A DNA stretch of 64,000 bases. Origin: Dipetalonema caudispina. Its lineage: Eukaryota; Nematoda; Chromadorea; Rhabditida; Onchocercidae. The stretch spans positions 431,413-495,412 of the forward strand of contig JABVXV010000013.1 of assembly GCA_013365325.1 (NCBI GenBank), written 5' to 3'. This document shows, piece after piece, positions 25,727 to 41,500 of the stretch; position 1 is the stretch's first letter, and each line of letters starts with the position of its first letter. The translations under genes and the position numbers were made by a program. The notes under the pieces are model-generated. The model worked only from the letters and a program-made list of their open reading frames with translations, was not told where the DNA came from and searched no databases.

Positions 25727-27276
25727 CTTATAATCAAGACATTATGTACCTGAGATTTGTGTTGATTTAATTTACTTGGAAAAGACCTCAAGTATGACGG
25801 ATAGCTATGAATTTTGGCTATGGATTCTGGGAAGACATTGTTCATACGTCAAAGGTTCATTTTCAATTTGTTTACCAACATAAAACGTTGAGAAGGATTC
25901 CTTTTATGAATGTTGTCAACCTTAATGTAACGTTTCCTATTCATTCGCGTTTGTTTTTCATCGATCTCATTGGTTCACTTATTTAATTTCGAACTTGTAT
26001 GTACACTGTTGTCACGGATATCTTTGCTTGCTCACTCAGGCGGGTGCTTCTTCATCCTATCTATTGTCCAGTGTACCAAAACTAATCTGCCGTGTTTAGA
26101 GATATCAGTTGTATAAGGAATTTACAAACCATAATTTTCTATATGTGCATTCCTGGAAGCAAGCATGAAAACAAATTATGAGTGGTGACTACGGAATCTC
26201 GTTTTCTCCTTCGTCATTACTCCTCTCACTAACCTATTCACTTTTCCGTTCGCAGTTGTGCAAACAAGAAAAAGGTGAGGTTGAGTCCCTACCTAAAATT
26301 TTAGTAATTTTAGTTTATAGTCGTTCTATAGCCATTTTAAACTTTCTCGGGATGAAAAGTTTCTAAAATTTTTTGAATGATTTGAATCCACCAAATGCAG
26401 TCCTGCTATCTTCTGATTGTATGTTTAAGATTTCGTTATTCAGGAAATGAATTCCCGGTGATGAGCCATTTGTTTTTTGTTGGTCTTAAACACGGCATGC
26501 CTTTTTTTTCCAGTTTGTTCAATTGTGTATGTTGTCGAAATAAAATGAAAAGAGTAGGTGATATATTGTGAAAGAAGTGATGTGTATGTAGTACGGAATG
26601 CTGCGTTACGAATAATAGTAATTTGGGATTGATCCAACTATCTTTTTTATTTCATATGGCGTAAATGAGTGCAATTTAAGATATAGTAGCTAAATTAGGA
26701 TCTTTCCCATTAAATCGAACAAAACTATACCAGTAGACTATATAGTTCATATTTCAACAGTATGACAGATCTCCGATTTCGAAATGTTGATAAAACGAAT
26801 CAATTTGTCCGTAAAATAAGGGAGAATCTATTTGAAGTTACGACGATTGCGAACGTATTTTGAACACCGAATTTTTTGAGCGGTAGCGCTACCACTGATG
26901 ATCGTTGAGTTTTTCTCACCCAAATACACTGCAAAAGCCGACAATTCTAGTATGGCAATTTTAATATGAGTTATGAGATTTTTAAGCTGTTTCCTTCGTT
27001 CCTTTGATTTTTGCCAATCATGCTATCATAGACAAGCACGAATACAAAGATTTCGAACATCGATAATGTTTGGTGAAAAGAGGTATCAATTTATTCACAA
27101 AACATTTATTTAGGATATCATGATGAAACAAAATGGCATTAGCGGAGATCGACAAGTCATTTTTATCTATTGAGGGTGTTACGCAACAGACTGCCTTGAA
27201 AAATACAAAGATTATTCATCCATGCCATCAAAATAACAAAAATGAACAACGAGATTTTCAACAAACAAGGAACAAC
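25727..27276. other. Intergenic, convergent 3' ends of INTS6 and RUVBL2
   Basis: Contains the likely INTS6 3' UTR with AATAAA at 26539-26544, and minus-strand AATAAA motifs near 27090-27095 and 27105-27110 that suit RUVBL2. No exon was recognised. Confidence 0.6.
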
Positions 27277-30319
<3,043 letters not shown>

Positions 30320-31162
30320 CTAGAAACAGTATAATTTCAAATAATATTCAAATAACAGCTCATAACTTCCAAAATTAGATACAATTCTAATAATGCCAAT
30401 GAAGTATCACGAAATTAGCGCATGGAAAAACGGGAAAAAGGTGAAATCAAAAAAATTAAAGAATGACAAAAGAAAGTTTAAATCATCCCCAACCCTATCT
30501 TCTATCTCCCGAACTGGTGTAGAACTCAGCTAACATATATTGCGGCCTCTATATTACCATGATAGATTGTCATGAAAATAGTTCATCCTTCCATTTTATG
30601 ATCGAAATATGGAAAATTCGTTAAGTAATATTATCAGTTGTATAAGATTGAAGATGGTCGGTTGCGGAATATAATAGTAAAAAAGAAAAAATGAAGGAAA
30701 ACATTGTCGCATCATTGAAAATTGCACAAAATACCATAGAAAGATTTGTAAAATGCAATTTAGAGGAATATAAACGGAAAGAAATGATCGTTTTACTTAG
30801 TTAAATCAAATTTTAACCCTTTGTACTTCTTAAATGATAAATAATTCAAAGAACAATATCCAGATTTATGCGATAATTGGAAGATTAAAGAGAAGAGAGA
30901 ATAAAAGAAGTGGAAATTGTTGAAAGCAAACTAAAATGCTATCCAATTTGAACAAAAAAACTCTTCCTCTCCTTTAAACTACAACATGAAATACAATATC
31001 ACTCACTGAACTGTTGATACATGGGAAATTCTGTGGTTCTCCCATCTCACTTTCTCCCGATTCATCGCGGTATTATAATCATTATAATTACTCTAAATTA
31101 CCATAATTTAAAAATGTGCAATACAGTATCATGTTGTTTATGACAAAACTGAGTATCATATA

Positions 31163-31183
31163 GTTGTTATGGCAACAACCAAT
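31163..31183 (+). promoter_or_regulatory. X-box-like motif followed by CCAAT box
   Basis: GTTGTTATGGCAAC is an RFX/DAF-19-type X-box (two GTTG/CAAC arms around AT). CCAAT follows two bases later. The pair lies just upstream of the presumed BET transcription start. Confidence 0.45.
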
Positions 31184-31847
31184 CAGATTAGAGTAGTATG
31201 AGGTTGCTGAGCTGGGCGGTTGGGTTAGTCATTGTCAGTTGGATCGTTGGTCAGGTCGGCTGCTCTCTGTTGGTCGCGCGTCTAAGCGTACGCATTTACA
31301 TCATTTTTACGCATTCTTCCGTGAGTTTTATTGTAAATTTGATATGATTTAATCTCGTTTATATTGCTAATTTATGTTAATCATACGTCACGTCATAGTT
31401 TGACCTAATTATTTGTTTCATTGTAATTAATATGTATGAGATGATTGATATTAGGATGAAAATTATCACACTATCAATTTGAATTATTTTTCTTGTATTT
31501 ATATGCGTAATTTCATTGAAATTAAGCAAGAATCTGTTGTATCTAATATTGAATAAAGCTCTTCGTTCTTTTCATTTATTTTATTAGCAAATTATTTTAT
31601 GAGACGGTCCCTGAAACCGTTAGATATCGATCGATCGGTTGACACGCGTTGCTGCAAGAGACGCGTTATCCTCATAGCTTGCGGTGTGTGCGTGATGTTG
31701 GAGCTATCATTGTAATAACGATCGATTCGTTCTCTGCGCTCCTCATCATCATTCATTGTTTTGTTGACTCTCTGCTGATCTCTTCATGCGTCCTTTTTGG
31801 CGTACCCCTGTGTGTATGCTGCAGAGAAGTGCGCTGAGATGCGTGCG

Positions 31848-31859
31848 CGCATGCGCGCG
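31848..31859. promoter_or_regulatory. NRF1-like palindromic site in a GC/CpG-rich patch
   Basis: CGCGCATGCGCG fits the NRF1 consensus YGCGCAYGCGCR exactly. It lies inside a run of alternating purine-pyrimidine GC/CG dinucleotides that is unique in this AT-rich window. Confidence 0.4.
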
Positions 31860-32298
31860 CGTTGACGTGCTGACGTGTTGATAGTATTGCAAATCGATCG
31901 ATATAATATAGTTGTGCTGGGAAACATAATGCATGTGGAGGATTTGCCGCACGTTTTACGTGATATGTATATTTTGGATTAGACTAATAGCTTTTTGGTG
32001 AAGCTATGCGCAAACCGTTCCATTTCCTCTGTTCCATCATTTCATGCATTTAATTTTTCCTGTTTAAAAACTGGAAAACAGTACATGGTTTTCGGTAACA
32101 TGTTTTTATTTTGGAATTACCAAGAGAAAAGGTCCTGTAACCCATTCTCTATGACGTGAGGGCATCTTATGGTGATGATATGATGTTTAACTGAAGAGCC
32201 GGATTTTGGTATGATTTTGTCATGCATTTATGTCATCTTTGACTCTGCGTGGTGAAGTGTTCGTAATAAATTAGCGCGACTAAGACTTAGCAAGAGAT

Positions 32299-32450
32299 GC
32301 AATGCGTGGCTGTGAGAAATTATGCATTGCTGTTGGCACTTTCATATTTTTTACAATATGCGTAGTGTAGTTGTTACGCAAATTGTGGAGTATGAAAACG
32401 CCGGTTTGAATCATTTTTACATTCAGTCGAGAAGTTTGAATGTAAAAATG
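32299..32450 (+). repeat. Three consecutive hairpin-forming inverted repeats
   Basis: First, GCAATGC (32299-32305) with GCATTGC (32324-32330). Second, ACAAT-A-TGCGTA (32353-32364) with TACGCA-A-ATTGT (32375-32386). Third, a perfect 14-base arm CATTTTTACATTCA (32412-32425) with its complement at 32437-32450 around an 11-base loop. They lie 90-240 bases before the BET start codon. Confidence 0.75.
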
Positions 32451-32540
32451 TATGTGGTATATGTTGTATTTCATTCTCCATGCTTTTGTACTGATTTTAG
32501 GATTTCTTACATCGCATTATCGCTTGGAAAATTTACAGAA

Positions 32541-35500
32541 ATGTCAGTTTCTGCGGCTTCAACCTCAAATGCGAATAGTAGCAATAACGAGCCAGTAACA
32601 ACTAGCGGCAGCACCTTAGGAGCGTCAGAAAACCCATCTGCATCAGATGAGAAAGCATCGGTGATGGACGCGGAAAACATTCAGATGGAAGGGTCGCAAA
32701 ATGGAGAAGGAGATTCTTCCGAACAGCATGTTGATGATGGAGATAATGATGACAGTGCTACTGATGTTGGTGCAGCTGCGCCGTCAACAAATGGTTGGGA
32801 GTCGCCGCGGCAGGTCCATTTGATGTTTAACTTGATGCACTTGTCTCACGCGTAATTTAATTGAGTACAGCTCCCGGCTGATTACTTGCGTAAGCACCAT
32901 TCTAAAACGTTGGTTCGTTTAACTATTCAAGTACATCCTAACATTTGTAGGAAGCAATCAATGGAGTAGTGCAACCGCGTGTGATCCCACCGCCAGGTAA
33001 GCCTACACGGCATACGAATCAACTGGAATTTATGTTAAAGGAAGTTCTGAAACCAGCAATGCGTCATAAGCATGCCTGGCCGTTTATGAAACCTGTAGAT
33101 GCTGTACGTCTGGGACTGCCGGTAAGTTTTTCTTTGTAATGCTTCTGTTAATTACTTGGATGTTGTTTGCTCATGACTTTTGAAATGATAAGTTGAAAGA
33201 ATATAAATGTTTCGAAGATACGTTAGGGAATGTTGACTGTTTGAATTTTTGAAGGATTATCACAAAGTGATCAAGCGTCCAATGGATATGAATACCATCG
33301 AAAAACGCTTGCGCAATTGTTACTACTATTCGGCAAAAGATTGCATGCAAGTAAGTGGGACCTTAAAAAATTTTTTGAGCTGGAAACGGTGAGGAGGAAT
33401 ACTGTTCGGTCTGAAATGTTTTCTTGGTACTCTCTTCGTCTTTCTATTCCACGTATTATTAGGAAAACGGGTGGATGATTGTATCAGAAAATCGGTTACA
33501 AATATGGAATGGGTTGTTATGTGCACACAACTGTTTGTTTCCCTTCTCATCGATTTGAACCGAGAAATATTTCCCGCTCTATAAAAGTATATAGGGGAAC
33601 AGGAATTTGGAAGGAAGTACTGCCTTGGTTTTATGCTTTTTAAAGGAAACTTTTTACAGTTCGAGCCTTTGTTATGAAGAGTAGAAAAGTCGCTTCATCT
33701 TCTGCTGATCCTCTTTTCGTTTCCTTTTATGGCTGTTTTGAAGTTTTAATGATTATGAGCGGGAAATATTTTCGCATCACTTTTTTTTTGTTTCAAATTT
33801 CCTTCGATTAGCGCCTTTCGTTTTGATGGGCGCTGTTTAAAAGTCATTTGCAAAGAGAACATCGCAACGCGAGCATATTTCATAAGAGATTCGATTGAAA
33901 ACGAATGAAAAAAACGAGGATTACGTGGCATTAATTTTATTTGAATCAATCACTTTTTGGGCTGCTTCATTTCCGTTCACTCCTAAATTTTTGGTGTTTT
34001 TAAACTTAGCTGTGTTTTTGTGTGTGTTTGTTCCTTTTTTTTCTCACTTTATTTTTTTGAACTGGGGAGAAAAAATTGGGAAGTTCTTTCGTTAGGAAAC
34101 ACAGGTACTTGAAATTTTTCTTTTTTTCCCGTCGAACATCTTATTCTACATAAGCAATGTTTTTTGGTATGAGAAGAGAGGGAAAAAAATGGTTTCAAGC
34201 TCTGGATTAGATGCAGGAGCACAAATTTTCTGTTTATCATTACTGTTTTAGTCGTTGAAGTTTTGGCAGGTATGGAACAGCTTTGTCGTTTTATATTCAG
34301 TTAATGGTTTTAACCTTTTTTTCTCTTATATCTCGTGTTTTTACGCGATTTCCTTCTAAACATGCCGTTGTGTTGAATGTTATACTTTTTCGTACGAACT
34401 GTAGTGACTCTGGTTTATTACACAACGTTGGGCATATCAGACTACGACGTACGTTTAAAAGTAACTATATGTCATTTGAGAATCTAAACTATGTGCTGCT
34501 AGGAAGAGGTGGGATTACAAACGAGCGTATGAACTCTTTCACAGAGGAAACGGGTTTCTCACAACGTTCTTTTCGTGAAAGATATACACTTAGCTGTATA
34601 ATGACACGCAACATGAATTCCTTGTATACCTTAAATGTTGACAGTTGAGTATCAGTATAGTTTTTGATTTCGAGATTGGAGCAGAAGAATGCCGAGTTGC
34701 GTAATTCTTAGACGCAGAAAATAGAGGTGATATGGGCATAATGATCTACAATAAGGTGAAGCAAATCTACGGGTTTTTTTGACTGAGAACCCAAGGTGTT
34801 TGAAAGTTTCAAGAAAATGGTTCCTGATGATGGTCTACTTAATACTCGGACGGTTTTTCATTAATTCAGACTTGTTGAGGAAGATGGGAGAAAAAAGCCG
34901 CCATTCGTCACTAGTGAACTGAATTAGATAGGGTGAGTTAGAATCATTACCATATACCGTGGAGACGTATAAACGGCTATAGAATGGTCGTATTTTGCAT
35001 GCAGTAATATCAAAGGCACTTCGGTCTCGCACGGCTAAATCTGTGCTACCACCCCTTTTAACATGCATGGTTTTTTGCTTCCTGTTTGTTTTGCAAGTCG
35101 GGCACCCTAGATATGAAGGGAAATAATCGATGGATTAATTCACTGATATCTGCGTTAGGACAGTATCGTCTTAGTTTCTTGTATATATACATGTACATGT
35201 TTGTATATACACGGCCATATTTCTATTTAATTTGCTTCGCACAGACTTGTTTCTTTGCTGCACTTGCGAAGGACATTTGAATAAGTAGGGTAAGAAGGAA
35301 TAGAAGCTGAGAGGTTTAGGTTGCTTTGTTTTATTTATCATAAACTTCACGGTTTTGGATTTGGTCCATATAACTTTTTTGTGCCATTCTTGCAACTTCT
35401 CATCTTTTGCAGTGAGTTTGAAGTATGATTGAAATTTAGGACTTCTGTTGTAGCAAATGAACATAAAAATGTGGATATATGGCATTGGAAAAGGAACTTT

Positions 35501-38500
35501 TCCAATCTGTCATATTCTTTTCTGAGAATCTTTCAAACCGTAAACTGGTTTAGATTATTAGGGCAGTAATCTGCAAAGAGTAGACTATGTATTAGGAAAA
35601 GGAAGGGAGACGGCTTGAAAAAAAAAATTCAGAGACTCGGACAATTTAGCAGACATTTCCTTCAACTTTCATAGTTTTATTCTTAAAAAAGTTCTCGAAT
35701 ATACGAGCCAAAGATTAGTGGTGAGATTTGAGTGCAGTAACTCATTTTTAGCTTTTCAAATTTCAACATTGACTAGATTCTTCATGCTATGTATTGTTGT
35801 GGAAATACGCAGGAGTTCGTTTTTTGAAATCTCAAATTTTATTTCAGTAGCTTGCAGCGATCCCCCTGAAAGTGAGTAAGGCATTTTAAATGTGGGAATA
35901 CTCAGGATTTTTTTAGATCTTGAATTATTGAGAGGGAAAGAAATCATTTATGTCTTTAGGAATACATACAATCTACTTTGTATAGTTCGTTGTGTTTGCT
36001 TGGGAGTGGATGGTAATTGTTGCAGCTTAAAATATTTGTTATACAAAAACTGTTGCCACTTTAAAGCTTGAAATAGCTAGCAGCTAAGCGCGGTTCTCTT
36101 TGTTCAGGACGTTATGACAATGTTCAACAATTGCTACACGTACAACCCTCCTGAGTACGGGGTTTATATGATGGCGAAGAACCTGGAACAGTACATTCTC
36201 ACCAAGCTCGCAGCGATGCCCCCGGAAGTAAGGCTTTTATTTATTCATTACATCTGTTTTTGCTAGCTTTCAGGATTTTGAGTCCATTTTTTCCAACTGC
36301 TACAAATTCAACCAAAATGAGGACGACGTATCACTTATGTGCAAGAATGTGGAAAATTTGTACAGAGAAAAAATGAAACTGCTACCGCCTCAGGTATTTT
36401 TGAAACTTTCACACTGTGCGATACGTGCAGTATTCCACAGGTTTGTGAATGATTTCTTTTTTCTTTTTTTGTCTCCTTGTTTCTTTCTTACTGTCACATC
36501 CTCATGCTGACCTGATATCTTTGAATTTCTTGTTTCAGGAAGTGGAAATACCACGTCCAACAGCTAAGCGAGCTGCTGGTAAATCGAAGAAGTCAACTGG
36601 TCGTGTTGCAGTCATTAAAGGAGGTAGTTTATTTTCGTGCAGTTTTTTCAATTAGCTAGTTCTATTCTATCTTTCTATATGTAATGGTTCATGAGTTTTA
36701 ATTCCAGGGAGCCGTGAATCGTCTGTGTCTGTACAACGTGGAGCTGCCGACAGCTCATCGATTTTGGATGCTGCAGCAAATGGAGCTATTCATGCTTCTG
36801 CATCAGCTGCTGTAGACGATGTTCATCCAACATCATCGCAAGCTCCTGTTCATCCCGTTCTTCCTTCGAAGGTTATTTACTTTCTTTGAAATTTCTGCCC
36901 ACTCTCCACTCCTGAAAGTTATTGGTTTGAATTTCAATAACATCATCTACAGCTTTGTTTACTAAATTTTGCAATTGATATGACATTTCGGTGTTCCTTG
37001 ACAGTGGTAATGTAAACTTGATCTTCAGCTACAAATTAATGAATTCTAGGTCCAGAAAGGTGTCAAACGGAAGGCTGATACAACAACATCATTTGGTGAT
37101 GATGTCGTAAGTGCAAAAATTGCAACTCGCCGAGAATCTGGACGACCGCCCAAAAAGCCGAACTACTTCATCGATTACAATCAGTTGAAGCCGCGTTTTA
37201 AAGGAAAACAAACTGAACAAATGAAATTTTGTCAGCGCCTCGTCAATGAATTATTTACGAAGGTATTAAACAGCAATAAACTGTGTTGTTTGGAACGTAA
37301 AAATGACGCGTTTTGTCGGAATACATATTTCCCAGAGGGATCATCAAGGCATTTTTTTCACTGGACACCTTGCTGTTCTGCAAAGTACACAGTGATCCAT
37401 TTTCAAGGAATTTTGTCTGCATCTGTCTTAGAACAATGCGGAAAATGCAGTTCACTGCATAGTATTGATTTCATTCTAAGAATTTGGACTCGTGAAGAAA
37501 CAAAAAGGTAATTATGAATGATGCTTATGAACGAGATCTTTTCCAGTGTTCCTTCTTTTTTTGCTTTTTTTTGGCTGTTTAAGTCAAGTTGACATTTCTT
37601 TACTCACTTTTTTGTACATTCTATAAAAATAATGTAAATTTAGAAGTGTAAGTCGTTTACTTGGCCATTTCTCGAGCCGGTGGACGTCGAGGGTTTGAAA
37701 TTGGAAGATTACTATGATATAGTGAAGAATCCAATGGATTTGGGAACGATTAGGTAATGGGCTGTCGATTATTTTCATTTAAAACGTTAACATTGCTGGC
37801 TGCGGTCTGCAAATGCCACAGTTGTTCACCCTTGTTTGGCAGTTTAAAATTATGGTAATGTGCAAATAACCAGTTGAATCGAAGTTTGAATATTGAGTCT
37901 GTATATAATATTTCGAAGTTTCTAATTAATTATCGTTCTATATGCAGTATGGTTTTCATAAAATGTTTATTGCACAAGTAATAGTTTTAAGGAGGAAGTT
38001 GGATGCTAAGCAGTATGCCACACCAGAAGAGCTGCGGGCTGACGTTATCTTGGTTTGCGAAAACTGTTACAAGTACAATCCCACATCAGATCCTATCCAT
38101 CAACACGGTCGAGCTCTTCAGGTTATTTCATTATAATTTTCAGATTTCAAGAAGCAAAATAAAATTTCTTTTTTTTTTTTTGATTGTCTTGAATGGAACA
38201 TTTTCAGAAGTATTTCGAAGATAAATGGCGCCAAATGCCGGAGGAGCCAGCAGTAGTTGATGAAGGGACAACATCAGCAACGGCAGCACAGGTGGTAGCA
38301 GCAGCGGTCCCTACACCAATAAGTCACGTCACACCACCAGCTCATGCGGTCACATCTGCTTCCGGGATAGTCAAGGATGAATCAGTGGTGTCTGGTCTTC
38401 CTCTCGTGCCACTGGATGTTTCTTCAGGTGTTATTGACAGTGATGAACATATTGATCTCATTTTACTTGCTCTGCAAACTGAAACTGCCAAATGTCAGGA

Positions 38501-41500
38501 AAAAATATCTGAGCTTCAGCGTCATTCTCAGGAAATTCTGTCGTTGAGGTTTGGTTTTTACTTTTTTTGGTTCCTAGAATTTTGCGTTAAGCATGTAACG
38601 GAGATAGAAGTGAGAGAGTAACTTAATCGGAAGTAGCATATGCAAATGTTAATGAATTTTTTTGTGTTGATTTTGATACTTTTGTAGGTTGAAACGAAGG
38701 GAGGCTCAAGCAAATCATCTGCCGGTCCCGGTTCTTTCGGCGGCCACTGTAGGCACCCTTCAGTCTTTGGTTTCAACACAATTTTCCTTCATTGCCAGTA
38801 GCCCAACTCCGATGATGAAGCCATCCGCCGCATTCCCAGTCAGCAGTGGCGCTGCCTCTGTGTCACGTAAAAAACCCGGCCGTCCTGCCAGGACTTATCA
38901 ACAACAAGCCTCAGGATTATCTACAGGACTGCGCACGAATAATGTTGCCACGGAAATATCGCCTCAGGAGCGAGAACCGAAGCATGAAATGAATTCACCA
39001 TTGAGCAAGGCTGCCCATCAGAGGCAGGTCCAAAATTCTGTGCATGTGTCAACCCCGGGTGTACGTCCAGCGACAGCGGTTCCACCTCAGGGAACACCTC
39101 AAAAACCTTCGGAACAAAGTGTACAAGCATCAGTAGCGCGTAAACGTGGTCGCCAGCCCGGCTCTAAAAACAAGCCAAAGACAGATGCAGCGCAGTCGGG
39201 TACGCCGGTCGCGGATGCTCCACCGCGGCAGTCTGGGTCAAGAAGAGTGCGTGAGGATTATGACTTCGATTCAGAAGATGAACGCACTGCAGAGCCAATG
39301 AGTTATGACGAAAAGAGACAACTATCGCTGGACATCAACAAACTGCCGGGTGATAAGCTCAGCAGCGTAAGTTTTTAATAAGTCGCGTATTTGGGGTATG
39401 ACTGGATTTGTAACTTTAATATTTTCAATATTTTTGAATTGGTATTTTGTCTCTTATAGAGGGAATGGAATATCTTTCAGTTTGTTGTTCTCGAAAAATT
39501 TTATTCCAATTCAAAGATTTGTTTCTACCATAGTGCTAATCTGTGCAGAAATAATCATGATATTCATATCCGTACTTCTAAAAATATAGACTATAATTGA
39601 GTATTATCTGGACTTAATTTTATTGTGTTTCAAATTTTCAGGTTGTTAGTATTATCGAATCTAGAGAACAGCTTCCGGGTTTTAACCCGGAAGAAATTGA
39701 AATTGATTTCGAGACTCTTAAGGCGACTACGTTGCGCGAGTTAGAAGCATTTGTTGCTGCATGCTTGAAGAAAAAACCGAGGAAACCGTACAGTATGTTT
39801 CAGTTCTTTCTAAGTCACTGTGTTGGCAATTACAAAGATTCCAATATTAATAATTTATTCTTGCAGCACCGAAGTCGCAGAAAGAAGTGGAGATTAAGAA
39901 ACGAGAGCTGGAAGAGAAAATTAAAGGCTTGGGTGGAGTGATCACTTCAACACCTGTAACTGTAGGTTGGTCATTTCTATCGATTGAAATTTCACGCAAG
40001 ATTCTCACTATCCTCTCTTTAAACAGATTGTCAGGTCTGTCGTTTTTCATTTTTCAAAGCAGTTTTTCATTTCAGCCCAAAACGGTGCACGAACAGAGCC
40101 GACAACCACGGGTAAAAGCGGTGAACCGTCGTCTTCAGAATCTTCCACAAGTGAGGATGACTCGTCATCGGATTCGTCATCTTCGGATTCCTCAGATAGT
40201 GAATCAGGTTAGAGTGTTATTTGACGAGGTGACCTGAAACTTTAAGGACCCATTTCCGCGTTTTTTCTCATTTTTGTTTGTTCCTCTTGTCTATTTGATC
40301 TTGTTTTAGAAACTCATTTCCTTTACTTACCTCATTAGCATTTTGTTGTAATTTAGCTGCTTAGTTCAGGCATTTGATTTTATTTTTTGAACCGTCATTA
40401 ATGCTAGAATGCACCAACATAGAGCGATAATAACTTTATTATTGGTGCCATTAATTCTCGATTGTTGGTTGCTATTATAATTTAAAGGAGCGTTGTTTCT
40501 GAATTAGAGGAAGTGCTCTTTTGATTTATTTAAATGGCGAAAACTCGATCATCGAGAATATGTGATGCTATTATTTATCCATGTAAGGTTGTGCCCGTAA
40601 GTGCAATATCTACAACAGGCAACACAGTCGCATGCAAATCTCTCGCTATAAATGGTGGTTGACGCTTGTCAATAGGGAAAGGTTTTTAAAAAAATCAATT
40701 TTTAAAAGCTAAAAAGCGAGGCGAAGTAATTAAGAACAAAAAATCGCAGTTCTGTGATTCTCTGTCGCTTTTTTTCACAAATCTCAATGATTGCCAGAGC
40801 GGTACCATTTGCCATCTTCATTATTTCGATAAACGACGGTAGCCATCTTTTTCAAATTTTTCGGACCAACCTTTTTTCCTGGATCTGTTTTTTGCACATC
40901 ACTTGTTAGGATGATTCTCCTTACTTAATGTGTGTAGGGGTAGTAAGTCTGTTGGAAAAAAAAGGAAATTACTGTTTGTGTTGATAACCTGAAGTGGAAT
41001 TGCACTTCCGGAAAGGGTTTATTTGTTGTATCTAATATACCTTTTAAATTTTTTAAAAAAAAAAGACAGGAAAGCAAAGTGAGAAATGAAAACACTGTCT
41101 AGAAATTGTTATTCCACATTTCTCTTGTGGTTATTTCCTTTACTTTTTTCGTGATGTGCAAAAATTTTTCTTGACTACCTTTGTTTCGTCAGATTTTCTT
41201 GTTGAACTCTCTTTTATTATTTCTCCATATTTCTTTCTCGTCTAATCTGCTTAGACTCCTTTTTAACTTCTTGTTTGAGTCCCCAGAGAATGGCCTACTC
41301 AATATTTCTGTGGTTTGAGAATATCGCGGGAGGAATATGTGCCATTGTATGTCGGCATGATGCTGCATTAAATCAGTATAGAATTTATTTTAAATTTTAC
41401 TGTTCTTTTATTCCCATTTCTGGCTAATAACTGGAGTTGATTTGATCCTTCTTATTTATAAAACCACTGATAATAAAATGCCAGTTTCTCTTTCAATCTT

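Noticed and set aside
32322..32540. In-frame ATG codons upstream of the chosen BET start
   Set aside because: They lie before a good 3' splice site (32532-32538) and inside hairpin sequence; the protein from 32541 has a normal BET-like N-terminus.
34283..34648. 121-codon ORF in BET intron 3
   Set aside because: No family resemblance, no splice-bounded structure; expected by chance in 2.7 kb of intron.
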